Assembly: GCF_905171765.1 (NCBI RefSeq) | Contig: NC_053390.1 | Span: 304,180,622 to 304,244,621, forward strand | Direction of reading: 5' to 3' | DNA: 64,000 bases | Source: Bufo bufo | Lineage: Eukaryota > Chordata > Amphibia > Anura > Bufonidae | Part shown: positions 41,351-52,309 of the stretch, in pieces | Layout: every line of letters starts with the position of its first letter | Numbering within the stretch: the stretch's first letter is position 1 | Notes under the pieces: generated by a model | Databases searched by the model: none | What the model saw: only the letters and a program-made list of their open reading frames with translations | Told to the model about the DNA's origin: nothing | Translations under genes and position numbers: made by a program

Positions 41351-42301
41351 TTCATGGACTCAATATGCCCCTCAGCGAATACCTTGGGGTGTCTTCTTTC
41401 CAAAATGGTGTTATTTGTGGGGTGTTTGTACTGCCCTGGCATTTGAGGGTCTCCGCAATCATTACATGTATGCCCAGCATTAGGAGTTTCTGCTATTCTC
41501 CTTATATTGAGCATACAGGTAATGAGATTTTTTTTTTCCGTTCAGCCTCTGGGCTGAAAGAAAAAAATGAACGGCACAGATTTCTTCATTCGCATCGATC
41601 AATGTGGATGAAAAAATCTCTGCCAAAAAAAGAAAAAGGAGGGGAAAGGCGTCTGCCAGGACATAGGAGCTCCGCCCAACATCCATACCCACTTCAGCTC
41701 GTATGCCCTGGCAAACCAGATTTCTCCATTCACATCAATCGATGTGGATGAATAAATCATTGCCGGGTTTTTTTTTTTTTATATATACAAAGTGTTTGCC
41801 AAAGTATATGAACACCGCCACCTCCTCAGCTCATATGCCTCGGCAAACATATCTTTTACCGCAGAGGAGAAATCTCGTCTTGCAGCGCCGCATACACCGA
41901 CTTGCGTGTAATCTGACAGCAGCGCAATGCTTCTGTCCGAATGCACATCAGTGCTGCAGCTGGTCGATCGGTTGGTCCACCTGGAAGGTAAAAAAAACAA
42001 AACAAAAAAGAAAAAACCAGGCCGCAAAGCAATAACTTTATTAACTTTAGAACAGAACATATTAACTTTTTTTAAACTTTTGTAACTTTTTTACTTACCG
42101 GTAATTTTTTTTTTGTTTATTTTTTTTACCTTTATAGAACAAACCTCTCCTTCCCCATGGGACAATGTGCAAAGCGCAAATCGCCCAAAGATGTGGCGAA
42201 GTACGTTATGCACTTTATCCCAGGTGAAAGGAGAGGTTTGCAGCAGCTGAGAGTAAAAGGGCCCTAATAGCCCTGTGTGCCTGTCCTGTGAGATGCAATC
42301 C

Positions 42302-42405
42302 CTATGCTAGGTGTACCTGTGTGTGGTACTTCCGGAAACACTCACCAAAGCATAGGGCAGGGTGGTCAGGACAGTCAGGACAGAAATAGCGGGTGTCACG
42401 CCATA
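42302..42405 (-). pseudogene. Out-of-frame Cys-rich C-terminal domain of the piggyBac transposase
   Basis: Minus strand, shifted relative to the main ORF: RYFCPDCPDHPALCFGECF, then RKYHTQVH, giving the Cys and His ligands of the piggyBac zinc-binding C-terminal domain. One indel near 42400 separates it from the 575-aa frame. Confidence 0.8.
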
Positions 42406-44123
42406 TTCCACTCCTTATTCTCGATGATCTCTTCCTGGAATTTGAGGAAAGATCGTGTTCTCCCAGCCTTACTGTAGAGAACAAAACTATTGTACAGCGC
42501 CAATTGAATTAAATATACAGACACCTTCTTATACCAGCGTCTGGTTCTGCTGGAAACTAAATACGGAGACAACATCTGGTCATTGAAGTCCACCCCTCCC
42601 ATGAGCGCATTATAGTCGTGGACACAGAGGGGCTTTTCAATGACACGGGTTGCTCGCTCAATTTGGATTGTCGTGTCTGCGTGAATGGAGGAGAGCATGT
42701 AAACGTCACGCTTGTCTCTCCATTTCACCGCGAGCAGTTCTTCGTTACACAAGGCAGCCCTCTCCCCCCTTGCAAGACGGGTGGTTACAAGCCGTTGGGG
42801 GAAGCCCACGCGACTAGTTCGCGCGGTGCCACAGGCGCAAATCCGTTCTAGAAACAAATGCCTAAAGAGGGCCACACTTGTGTAAAAATTGTCCACATAA
42901 AGATGGTACCCCTTGCAGAATAAGGGTGACACCAAGTCCCAGACTGTCTTCCCACTGCTCCCCAGGTAGTCAGGGCAACCGACCGGCTCCAGGGTCTGAT
43001 CTTTTCCCTCATAGATCCGAAATTTGTGGGTATAGCCTGTGGCCCTTTCACAGAGCTTATACAATTTGACCCCATACCGGGCACGCTTGCTTGGGATGTA
43101 CTGTTTGAAGCCAAGGCGCCCGGTAAAATGTATTAGGGACTCGTCTACACAGATGTTTTGCTCGGGGGTATACAAATCTGCAAATTTCTGGTTGAAATGG
43201 TCTATGAGGGGCCGAATTTTGTGGAGCCGGTCAAAAGCTGGGTGGCCTCTGGGACGGGAGGTGGTGTTGTCGCTAAAATGCAGGAAACGGAGGATGGCCT
43301 CAAATCGTGCCCTGGACATAGCAGCAGAGAACATGGGCATGTGATGAATCGGGTGCGTGGACCAATATGACCGCAATTCATGCTTTTTTGTCAGGCCCAT
43401 GTTGAGGAGAAGGCCCAAAAAAACTTTAAGTTCGGAAACTTGGACTGGTTTCCACCGGAAAGGCTGGGCATAAAAGCTTCCCGGGTTGGCGGATATAAAT
43501 TGTGTGGCATACCGGTTTGTCTCTGCCACGACTAAGTCCAAGAGCTCCGCAGTCAAGAACAGCTCAAAAAATCCCAGGGCCGAACCGATTTGAGCTGTCT
43601 CAACCCGAACTCCAGACTGGGCGGTGAAAGGGGGAACTACAGGTGCGGCTGAAGTTGGTGACTGCCAATCAGGGTTTGCCAGCACCTCAGGGATTCTAGG
43701 GGCTCTACGGGCCTGTCTGTGCGGTGGCTGCGACGGGGTAACTAGTGCACGTGCCACCGTACCAGCTTCAACTGCCCTTCTGGTGCTCGCCACGTCACCA
43801 TGTTGTACGGCAGTGCTGGTACTAGGTCCAGGGAGGGCTGCGCCGCTGGTGTATGCCTCACCACGTGATCCGGCAGCGACAGCCCCACTCTGCTGCTCTT
43901 GAAGCAGATCCTGCATAACCTGTGGTCTAGCGACACGGGGCCGGGTACGCCTGGTGCTGCCAGGGACCTCAACCTCCTCGTCCGAACTTTGGGTCAGAGA
44001 GCCACTGCTTTCTACAGGTTCATATTCTGACCCGCTAGATTCGTCAGATGAGGGTTCCCACTCCTCATCCGACTGGGTCAGAATCCTGTAGGCCTCTTCA
44101 GAAGAATACCCCCTGTTTGACAT
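42396..44123 (-). CDS. piggyBac transposase (575 aa)
   Basis: Open from ATG 44123 to TGA at 42396-42398. The N-terminal 160 residues are acidic and Ser-rich (SDEEWEPSSDESSGSEYEP), as usual for the family. The DDE_Tnp_1_7 core begins near residue 180. Catalytic aspartates are visible at D327 (CVDESL), D411 (YVDNFYTS) and D512/D515 (GGVDFNDQM). The enzyme cuts at TTAA and transposes without footprints. The C-terminal Cys-rich domain that binds the ends is not in this frame: its codons lie just beyond the stop in another frame (42302-42405). The core is complete, so the ORF may give a protein lacking that domain. It is either a recent mutation or a sequencing error. Confidence 0.92.
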   Translation of the reverse strand: MSNRGYSSEEAYRILTQSDEEWEPSSDESSGSEYEPVESSGSLTQSSDEEVEVPGSTRRTRPRVARPQVMQDLLQEQQSGAVAAGSRGEAYTSGAALPGPSTSTAVQHGDVASTRRAVEAGTVARALVTPSQPPHRQARRAPRIPEVLANPDWQSPTSAAPVVPPFTAQSGVRVETAQIGSALGFFELFLTAELLDLVVAETNRYATQFISANPGSFYAQPFRWKPVQVSELKVFLGLLLNMGLTKKHELRSYWSTHPIHHMPMFSAAMSRARFEAILRFLHFSDNTTSRPRGHPAFDRLHKIRPLIDHFNQKFADLYTPEQNICVDESLIHFTGRLGFKQYIPSKRARYGVKLYKLCERATGYTHKFRIYEGKDQTLEPVGCPDYLGSSGKTVWDLVSPLFCKGYHLYVDNFYTSVALFRHLFLERICACGTARTSRVGFPQRLVTTRLARGERAALCNEELLAVKWRDKRDVYMLSSIHADTTIQIERATRVIEKPLCVHDYNALMGGVDFNDQMLSPYLVSSRTRRWYKKVSVYLIQLALYNSFVLYSKAGRTRSFLKFQEEIIENKEWNMA

Positions 44124-44757
44124 TTGGACTACTAAATTTAGGGGTATTCCCTGAGACTACCCAAGAAAAAAAGCAAGCCTGTCTTACAAAGGGGAGGCTA
44201 GCGAAGTACCGGAGGCCGCTGCGGTTGATAAAAAATATCAAAACTGATTTTTTTTTATCGCCGCAGTGCGTGTAAAATGAATGTGCAGTGATCAAAAAAT
44301 ATATATTTTTTGTCACTGCGGTGGGGCGGGCGTGGGTGAACGCACGTGTGGGCGACCGATCAGGCCTGATCGGGCAAACACTGCGTTTTGGGTGGAGGGC
44401 GAACTAAAGTGACACTAATACTATTATAGATCTGACCGTGATCAGTTTTGATCACTTACAGATACTATAAAAGTACAAATGCTGATTAGCGATACGCTAT
44501 TCAGCGAATAAAAGTGACTGCGGTGCGGTGGGGTGGGCGCTAACTGACGCTAACTACCTAACCAAGGGGCCTAAACTATCCCTAAAACCTAACATCCAAT
44601 ACCAGTGAAAAAAAAAAAGTGACAGTTTACACTGATCACTTTTTTTCCTTTCACTAGTGATTGACAGGGGCGATCAAAGGGGTGATCAAAGGGTTAATTG
44701 GGGTGCAGGGGGGTGATCTGGGGCTAAGGTGTAGTGTTTGGTGTACTCACAGTTCAG

Positions 44758-44919
44758 TCTGCTCCTGTGCTGGATCCAACCGACGAAAAGGACCAGCACA
44801 GGAGCAGACAAGCCATATAACAGATCATATTTACTAATATGATCTGTTATATGACTTTTGATTGGATTTTTGGAAAATCGCCAGCCTGCCAGCCAATGAT
44901 CGTTGCTGGCAGGCTGGTG
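44758..44919. repeat. Three successive hairpins at right end of piggyBac copy C
   Basis: Hairpin 1 is 44758-44808 (GCTCCTGTGCTGG / CCAGCACAGGAGC). Hairpin 2 is 44810-44855. Hairpin 3 is 44881-44919 (CAGCCTGCCAGC / GCTGGCAGGCTG). Compared with copy B, stem positions change in pairs. Confidence 0.82.
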
Positions 44920-45080
44920 ACGAACTTGTTCTTTGAATTTTGCCGGCCCGCGATGCGCATGCGCGGGCCGGCTTGGAGCGAAATCTCGCGTCTCGCGAGA
45001 TGACGCGTATATGCGTGATTGTGCGCAGCGCTGCCACCTCCGGAACGCGAATCTGCGTACAGCGGTCCGGAGGTGGTTAA

Positions 45081-46225
45081 TATTGTATTGTGTTTCATGA
45101 AAATGTGCTTGTGCCTGAGTTCCCATAAGGTTGCATAGGGAGGGGGAGGTTCTAACAAACCTCCCAGTGCTGACTCCGCCCTGCTCTCTGAGAGGAGAAG
45201 AAGGAGGAGAGTGTGATGTCTAAGGAAAATCTGCACCTCAGCAGTCATTTTGGAGAGTTATCTAAACTCCAGAGTTAGTTCCATGTACCAGCCCATAGAT
45301 GGGAAAGATTATAAAAGATCCAGGCAACCCAGAGAAGGAGTGAGAATATTGACAAAGGAAGGTAATTGTTGTTTATCAGACTCTGCTCTCCTTTGAATTT
45401 GGTGGAGAGATTCTAAGCTACCAGCTGCCCACCATAACCAAAGCCAAAAAGGCCACCTTTTAGGAGATAGTATTTATAGATACAGAAGTATATGACTATA
45501 CAGTACAGCAGATATATTACATCCATCCAGCCTGGAGAAACAAGGGAGAAAGATTGATTGCTATAGAGTAAAACTAACCCTTATGCAGCTTCTGGGAACT
45601 AACTTGAGCCATTGTAGAAGCTGCCTTGCTGTAAATGACTTTTGTGCACATTGATGACCTTTGGATCAGCTTCAGTAAAGTACTGGGAATTTGTAAAGAG
45701 AACTGGTCTCCTTATTGTGCGAACTTATCACCTATTTGCACCCTACGGTGCTGGCGTCACGAACACCAGAGACCTTAAACCATTCCACCAAGGGCACTTC
45801 AACCACCATCTGGCGGGAGTCCCTGAACAACAGAGTGTGCCACCAAGGAACTGGTGCTGTCCTTTCAATCACTGCATGCTGGCACAGGGAGTTCTGCTAA
45901 CCGTAAGTAAAACTACTAGTACCCCCATTGGCCCACTGTAGCTCAAGTGTTGTGGAATCAGCTGACAACGGTGTAAAAGGAGTGCACTCTTTCACGATAT
46001 AGTAGGATCTTGGGCCTCTGCACAGTTCTTTATACCTGGCACTAACATTGACCTGTAAGGCTGAGTTCACACTTAAGTTAGTTGGTCAGTTTTGGCCCCG
46101 TAATTGACCAAATGAGTGAAGTGTGAAGTGATTCTAAGGCCTCATGCACACGACCATTGTTGTGTTCCGTTCCGCAAAATGGGGTTCCGTTGTTCCGTGA
46201 TCCGTTTCCGTTTTTGTTTCTGTGT
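45081..46225. other. No gene seen
   Basis: Flank of the piggyBac insertion. A TATAAAAG at 45311-45318 and 'GGCGTCACGAACACC' at about 45753 hint at an old LTR region but are not enough for a call. 46132-46215 looks like one end of a MITE (AAGGCCTCATGCACACGACC). Confidence 0.4.
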
Positions 46226-47795
46226 TGTCACGCCCATGTGCATGGTCGTGACTCCTTGGGAGCCGCATGCAGTTGCCCGCGGTCTGGGTGTTTTGTCAAC
46301 TGCAGCTGGTGGCTGTTAGTAGTTTGCCTCAAGTGCGGTTGCCGCGGACAACAGGAGTTTATTGGCAGTGTAGCAGCCTGAGCTGGTTGCTAGGCGTCTC
46401 ACTATTAATGGGTGCAGTTGCCTCTGGCTATGTGTGTGTGTATGTATGCACTTTCTCTGTCTGGTGTGCACGAGGTTTATGTATGTGTGCACTGTGACAC
46501 TTCCCTCCACTTGTGGCTGCCCGTGGCAACGTGTGGTGTTGTGTACATGTGGTGGCAGTGTCTCGGCCTTCTGGCTATTTCCCAGGACATGGTTGCCACG
46601 CATGTCGTTGCCTGCGGTAACAGCTGCAGTGTGATAGTTGATTGTACACTTCCCCTTTAAGTGGCTTTCTTCCCTTGCCTGGTGTAATGGGGGGATATGT
46701 ACCAAGACAGTACACAACTGTGATACCTCTTGGCGCAAACACGACTCCAGTAGATATTATTACAACATTTTTTTATTTAGATTTTTTTGAAAATCAAAAT
46801 CAAAAATGTTGTAATAATATCTACTGGAGTCGTGTTTGCGCCAAGAGGTATCACAGTTGTGTACTGTCTTGGTACATATCCCCCCATTGAACCTCACATC
46901 ACTCCTCTGGAGAATTTGGCCTCTCCACCTACGAGGACTGAGAGATACCGGCAGCACCGACCCACTGATCTCAGGAGTGTGGTGCCTTTGATGCACAACA
47001 CAAAGGTGAGCACATTCTTTGGCATCCTCCGTGTTTGTTTCACCCTTTTATTTCATACTATCCTATGAGCGCCTTTCCCCCTTTTTTCGCCACTTGCCTG
47101 GTGTAAGAAGGGTTAACTTAGTGTGTGAACACTGGGTGTGTCTGTGTGTGGGTGTGGCTACTTGGGCCATTTAGCTTCTGCTGGATGCCTGTATCTGAGG
47201 GGTACTTCAGCCATGGTTAGCTGGAGTCATCCTCCTGGTTATATACCATCTGCCAGTGGGGGCCACCCTTGTGGTCATAAGTTATGTTAGACATTATTGT
47301 TCTGGTATTGTTTATATGTCTAGTGGTGTCTTTATCTTTATTGCAGCTTATGGTCCTGGCTTCCTGTGTGATATGTGGTGTTGGCTGTGTCCGTTTGTGT
47401 TCTTGTGGACAGCAGCTCTCGTGCATGGGTTCCAGGCTGTGTGTCTGTGGCAGGTACGTGTAATACTAGTTTACTTACCTGCCATTGCCATATGCTGTAC
47501 ATGTGCCCCTTTCCTTGCAGCCTGGCCACTGAGACTCCTGTTTGTCCGTGATGTGGAGGAACCGGTCGTCTTACTCTGCTCCTAGTCGAAGGCCATCCTG
47601 AGGGCTAGTAGGGATCTTAGGTTCCTGAGTATGAGCCCTCCTACCATCAGGGTCAGCTCATACGGCTAGGAGACAGGGTCAGAATTAGGGATGTGATAGG
47701 AGGTGACCTGCTCCCTGATTCCTGTCCTGGCCTAGCAGCTATTTTTCATATTGACATCCCACGGATTAGAGTTACCCCCACTCAGATCCGTGACA
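46226..47795 (+). mobile_element. Solo-LTR-like element, copy 2, with internal insertion
   Basis: Same termini as 16478-17485 (TGTCACG...CGTGACA) and long shared blocks such as 'GAACACTGGGTGTGTCTGTG' and 'GGATGTGATAGGA'. Flanks TGTGT and CGTGT are a near-matching 5-bp duplication. It contains a 405-bp hairpin insertion (46688-47092). Confidence 0.7.
46688..47092 (+). mobile_element. Hairpin-bearing insertion with 14-bp target duplication
   Basis: The target duplication CTTGCCTGGTGTAA occurs at 46674-46687 and again at 47093-47106. The insert begins with an inverted repeat whose ~84-bp arms (46686-46770 and 46806-46890) are essentially identical, followed by a ~200-bp tail without an inverted partner. 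Long duplications and a one-sided hairpin point to reverse-transcription-based insertion rather than cut-and-paste. The tail shares 'CACTCCTC' context with the insertion at 53517-53853. Confidence 0.75.
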
Positions 47796-47899
47796 CGTGT
47801 GTCTTCCTTTATTTTTGGAGGATCACTAGACATGAAGGAAAGTAAAAAAAAGTCTAAGTCAAGTTTGCCATGCAAATGATAGGAAAAAGAATAGGGGAA

Positions 47900-48620
47900 A
47901 AATATACTAGTTTTCACTTATATTTTTTCTATCTCTGGCCCTGACACACAGAAGGTATTGCACAGATGTCACAAGTCACTGCAGACACACTCTATAGAAA
48001 AAGTATGGAAAAGTATGGAAAAAATATACTAGTTTTCACTTATATTTTTTCTATCTATGGCCCTTACACACAGAAGGTATTGCACAGATGTCACAAGTTA
48101 CTGCAGACACCCTCTATAGAAAAAGTATGGAAAAAATATACTAGTTTTCACTTCTATTTCTTCTATCTCTGGCCCTAACACACAGAAGGTATTGCACAGA
48201 TGTCACAAGTCGCTGCAGACACCCTCTATGGAAAAAGTATGGAAAAAATATACTAGTTTTCACTTATATTTTTTCTATCTATGGCCCTGACACACGAAAG
48301 GTATTGCAAAGATGTCACAAGTCACTGCAGACACCCTCTATAGAAAAAGTATGGAAAAGTATGGAAAAAATATACTAGTTTTCACATATATTTCTATCTT
48401 TGGCCCTGACACACAGAAGGTATTGCACAGATGTCACAAGTCACTGCAGACACACTCTATAGAAAAAGTATGGAAAAGTATGGAAAAAATATACTAGTTT
48501 TCACTTCTATTTTTTCTATCTCTGGCCCTGACACACAGAAGGTATTGCACAGATGTCACAAGTCACTGCAGACACCCTCTATAGAAAAAGTATGGAAAAG
48601 TATGGAAAGAAAATTGATGG
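47900..48620. repeat. Satellite, 112-122-bp period, six copies
   Basis: The repeated 'CACAGATGTCACAAGT' occurs at 47961, 48083, 48195, 48307 (variant), 48426 and 48548. Length differences come from duplication of an 11-bp 'AAGTATGGAAA' block. Open frames over it are periodicity artefacts. Confidence 0.9.
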
Positions 48621-48769
48621 CTATGTTATATTGCTGCCACCACACACATTAGTCCTTAAAATGACTTTTTAGTCTTTGAAACGTTTTTTTCAACTAAATA
48701 GATTGCGATCACACTCCTTACACTATCTGTCCCTTCCTAAGCGCAGCTCTCCCTGACTAATAATGAGAC

Positions 48770-48945
48770 GATCACGTGTTCTGGCCAGCCAATTACTGTA
48801 ATGCCATTAACCAACAAGGCTAAGAAACGTGCGGGGAGGAGACTCGAGCATGGCGCTCCAGCACATGCGGTACTCGGCCGAGTACCGCCATGTGCCGAAC
48901 ATAGCGATGCTCGAGCTGAACAGCATGCTCGGTCAACACTAATCA
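48770..48945. repeat. MITE-like insertion with palindromic core
   Basis: Contains 'CGGTACTCGGCCGAGTACCG', a perfect palindrome, within a larger inverted repeat (CTCGAGCATG / CATGCTCGAG-type). It interrupts the gypsy integrase; no gypsy homology is seen below it. Confidence 0.5.
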
Positions 48946-49346
48946 AGATGTAATCTATAATTAGGATCTCCAGCGACGCGGACATTTGGATAACTTGAAT
49001 TGGGGCTCTCTGCTCAGGAGGCTTCACCAGCTCGCATGCTCTACACTTCTGGCACACTTCACGGACAATCTGCTCCAACTGCGGGCAGTATACGAATCTC
49101 TGTACCCACTTATGTCTTTTCCGCTCCAAAGTGGGCACCCTTCTCATGTCCCTTGAGGGCCACTCTTTGGGCCAGGCTACTAGGTATCACTATTTGCCAC
49201 CTTTTTTCAAGAGCGGTAGGCAGAAACACCTTCCGGTACATCATTCCATTTCGGATTCGCAGCTGATTCCACTGCTGCAACAGCTTCCATCCGTCTGAGG
49301 ACAAGCGACTTCGCCCTTCAATCTTGGGCCATATCCCAGTCTTCAC
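48946..49346 (-). pseudogene. pol: Gypsy integrase zinc-binding region
   Basis: Minus strand. Two overlapping frames (49346-49110 and 49147-48946) show the upstream region (IRNGMMYRKVFLP), H-x-KGAHFGAEKT and VREVCQKCRACE, the His-His-Cys-Cys zinc site of retroviral-type integrase. The frame changes near 49130. The residue string after ILIIDY comes from the MITE, not integrase. The catalytic core is absent. Confidence 0.8.
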
Positions 49347-50850
49347 TAGTGATGAGCGGCAGGTCCCATTTTCGAATTTGTGATATTTCGCGGATATTCG
49401 CTAGAATATTAGTTTCATATTCGCGTATACTCGTATTTGAGATTATTTTCGCGATTGCGATTAATCTAAAATGTAAAAATCGCATAATGCGAAGTTGATA
49501 AAAAAAATATATATAGCGTGTGGGTTAGAATATACTATTGCATCTGAGTTTTCCCTGCGATCGTGAAAACTCAGATCCGATGGTATATTCTAATCCACAG
49601 GCGTTCCCATGGTGACGGGGACGCTTGTCGGTGAGGAGTATGCCGAACAACTGTGCAGATTGAAAAAAAATTAAAAAATATTCTAAATGACGAATATATT
49701 CGCTATATTGCTATATATTCATTTTTTTAAATATTCGGCATATTCTAAAACAAGAATATATAGCTGTAATGGATCTCCTGGCACCCCGACCGGGTACCTC
49801 TGTTGATAGATGCTCCTAGTGTTTTCCGAGGACTCCAAGCACTCCACTTGACACCGTACGCACTGCAGACCCCACGAACCGCCGAAGCTTGGTTGAGGTC
49901 TCGCCGTCTCCTACCCACCCTGGACCTACGACAAGGCTCCAGACTCCAGTGGGTGAACCTCTCCTAAAACCAGAGAGCAGGAACAGCTCTTAAAAGAGCT
50001 AGTAGTTATAGCCAGGGGAGTATAGCAAATCTCCCAGCGTATAGCAATCCCCTAGTGTCGATCAGTTACCCAAACACCAGCCTCAACATGATGAAGGATA
50101 AAACAGGCACACTTTATTGAGGGCTACCCGCCCGTATTTATGCAGGTCCCCATCTGGTGGACACGCCCCTAAGGGACCAGAAGGAAGACTGTGACACAGG
50201 ACAGATACGTAGCAACTCAGGATACACAGACACAATACATCCCCACAATGCATCATGGTTTCCTCCTTTCTGCCCTGGAGAGGAGCAATTCAATTATCTC
50301 TCAGGACAAAGGGAAATGGCCAATACACATGTGGAGACAACAGGACAGAAATCACCACCCAAACACACAATGTCACACCCCCACAGCAAACACAGACATT
50401 TAACATATCCCCAGATAGCTGAAGTCTGAGTGCATATCATTAGGTGAATGGCACTCAGAATACACGAATACAATAAAATTAGCTATCTGGGTACCCTCAC
50501 ATAACAAAATACAATTCCAAAGACAGATTTAAGCTGTGCGGCCGGTCTGTCTTCTCCTTTAAAGTTAGTATGTGCCATAATCCTGAGACAAGAGGCTGGT
50601 AAACAGGCCTCTCCAAAACCCAGTGGCGAGGTTGGTTTCGCCACAATAGCAATATTGCGAATATTCGCTAAATACAAATATAGAGCAATTTAGCTAATAT
50701 AGTGCTATAATCTTTTTTTTATAGTCTTATTTTTTTTTCTCTTCTGAACTTCAGATTTGGAAAAAAAATGTACACTATAAAAAAAAATATTATAGCACTA
50801 TATTAGCTTAGCTAAATTGCTCTGTTTGCATTTTCTCGAATATTCGCTAT
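49347..50850. repeat. A/T-rich foldback MITE split by a solo LTR
   Basis: Outer parts (49347-49764 and 50646-50850) are rich in GAATATTCGC and ATATAGC-type inverted motifs. It begins AGTGATGAGCG, similar to other MITE starts in this window. Boundaries on the right are approximate. It is inserted in the gypsy pol between RNase H and integrase. Confidence 0.5.
49765..50645 (-). mobile_element. Solo LTR (881 bp)
   Basis: Termini TGTAATGG...CGCCACA (TG...CA), flanked by a perfect 5-bp duplication ATAGC (49760-49764 and 50646-50650). On the minus strand it has CAATAAAG near 50116-50109 as a poly-A signal. No internal coding sequence, so a solo LTR left by LTR-LTR recombination. Confidence 0.82.
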
Positions 50851-50854
50851 ATTG

Positions 50855-51100
50855 CTATATATTCGTTTTTTTAGAATATTTGTCAATTTTTTTTCCATAT
50901 GAAAACATGATTCCTTCCTGCTTAAGTTGCTTGTGGGCCAATGACTCATTGGCCCCCACAAGCAAGAAGCAGTTACTGGCACGGTATTTGATGGTATAGT
51001 CAAACTTTGCCAGTCTAGCCATCCATCTCTGCTCCAAGGCGCCCAGCTTCACATTCTGCAGGTGGGCCAATGAGTTATTGTCTGTTCTTACTAGGATCTG
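50855..51100 (-). pseudogene. pol: Gypsy RNase H, C-terminal part
   Basis: Minus strand: GAQILVRTDNNSLAHLQNVK (third catalytic Asp in RTDNN) and LGALEQRWMARLAKFDYTIKY, the end of a gypsy RNase H. It continues the domain at 52506-52310 across element X. Confidence 0.85.
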
Positions 51101-51104
51101 TGCC

Positions 51105-52308
51105 CCGGTGAGACATAACAGGTAGTATTAAAGCGAACCTTTCACCTGCATTTCACTTAATAAACTATCAAAAGTACCTTATAGATCATCCTCATTGTGT
51201 TATCATACAGTCTTGTCCCGCTTTTCTGCCATGTGTATGCATGAAAAAAATCGCCTTATAAAGTACTCTTCTCCAGCTCCACAAGTCACGATAGAAGTCA
51301 AGGGGGTAGCCCTTCCCTTACTCCAGGCTGTAACTCCCCTACCCTAACCCCGCCTCTATGCAGTCTAATTGACACCCGGCTCAGTCGCCGGGACCGCGTT
51401 TGTACAGGCGGCGCATGCGCCGTCGGACTCAAGCGCGATCCTGTAACTGAATCGCGCATGCGCCGTCCCCGATGCCTGCCTGTCTTCAAGATAGCCATCT
51501 AATTAAATCTGGGTTTTTCACATGTGTATATCTATGTATAGATAGATAGCCCCATGAAATATGCGGAGTTTTTGACATATAATACCTGCTGAATATGATA
51601 ACAATGCTTCAGATGATCACTGGCTTGCGATCTGCGGCAAGTCAACAGTGATCACGTGGACACATGGAGAGTGAAGATCGGGGCGCGCGCGTGAGGAAGA
51701 GAAGACAGGCAGGCATCGGGGACGGCGCATGCGCGATTCAGTTACAGGATCGCGCTTGAGTCCGACGACGCATGCGCCGCCTGTACAAGCGCGGTCCCAG
51801 CGACTGAGCCGGGTGTCAATTAGACTGCATAGAGGCGGGGTTAGGGCAGGGGAGTTACAGCCTGGAGTGAGGGAAGGGCTACCCCTTGACTTCTATCGTG
51901 ACTTGTGGAGCTGGAGAAGAGTACTTTATAAGGCGATTTTTTCATGCATATACATGGCAGAAAAGCAGGACAAGACTGTATGATAACACAATGAGGATGA
52001 TCTATAAGGTACTTTTGATAGTTTATTAAGTGAAATGCAGGTGAAAGGTTCGCTTTAAGTGTTAGGTTCCCGTCTTACAAAGATCGCCTTGACGTTTGGC
52101 AGACGGGCCCAAATAATTTTGTACAAAATGTATTTGACAAGAATCTCAAATTTACAAAATAAGCGTAGCATTAGCACCAGAATATTTTCTATTACTAAGG
52201 CATTATTGTACTTTATTTGGTTTGCAGAGTGCTGTTGCATTGTATTTTTTTCTTTGTGTTTCTAGCCATGGCAGCGTGCACCTGCGCATTGGGATGTGCT
52301 GACAGACC
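51105..52308. mobile_element. Element 'X', copy 2, inside gypsy RNase H
   Basis: Outer segments 51105-51131 and 52055-52308 match copy 1 (14560-15255): 'AACAGGTAG', 'AGATCGCCTTGACG', 'AATAATTTTGTACAAAA' and the end 'TGCTGAC'. It is inserted between the gypsy residues FSGYLTG and LTGAQILV. The interior is occupied by a TTAA-flanked foldback element. Sharing of X by two unrelated retroelements shows it is an independent mobile repeat. Confidence 0.65.
51132..52054. mobile_element. TTAA-flanked foldback element (923 bp)
   Basis: Arms of about 357 bp (51132-51488 and 51699-52054) are inverted copies with few differences around a 210-bp loop. Ends AGCGAACC / GGTTCGCT, flanked by TTAA (51128-51131 and 52055-52058). 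TTAA suggests mobilisation by a piggyBac-type enzyme, but the ends differ from copies A-C. The open frames on both strands are inverted copies of one another and not genes. Confidence 0.8.
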
Positions 52309-52309
52309 C

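Larger units (their letters stand above)
39429..45076 (-). mobile_element. piggyBac-type transposon copy C, transposase-bearing (5.65 kb)
   Basis: Flanked by TTAA at 39425-39428 and 45077-45080. Starts CCACCTCAGCCCCCAG and ends GGTCCGGAGGTGG. Left part: alternating inverted ~390-bp units (about 40000-41350). Middle: transposase on the minus strand. Right part: promoter-side sequence and three hairpins. Both ends and the gene are present, so apart from the frameshift at the transposase C-terminus this is close to an autonomous copy and the likely source type for copies A and B. Confidence 0.92.

Noticed and set aside
45642..45941. 99-aa frame with HLFAPYGAGVTNTRDL
   Set aside because: No recognisable domain and no supporting features; may be part of an old LTR element.
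47966..48652. 70-73-aa frames over the satellite
   Set aside because: Satellite periodicity; frames are broken by the 11-bp length variants.
51298..51983. Two similar basic open frames on opposite strands (MRDSVTGSRLSPT...)
   Set aside because: They are the two arms of one TTAA-flanked foldback element.
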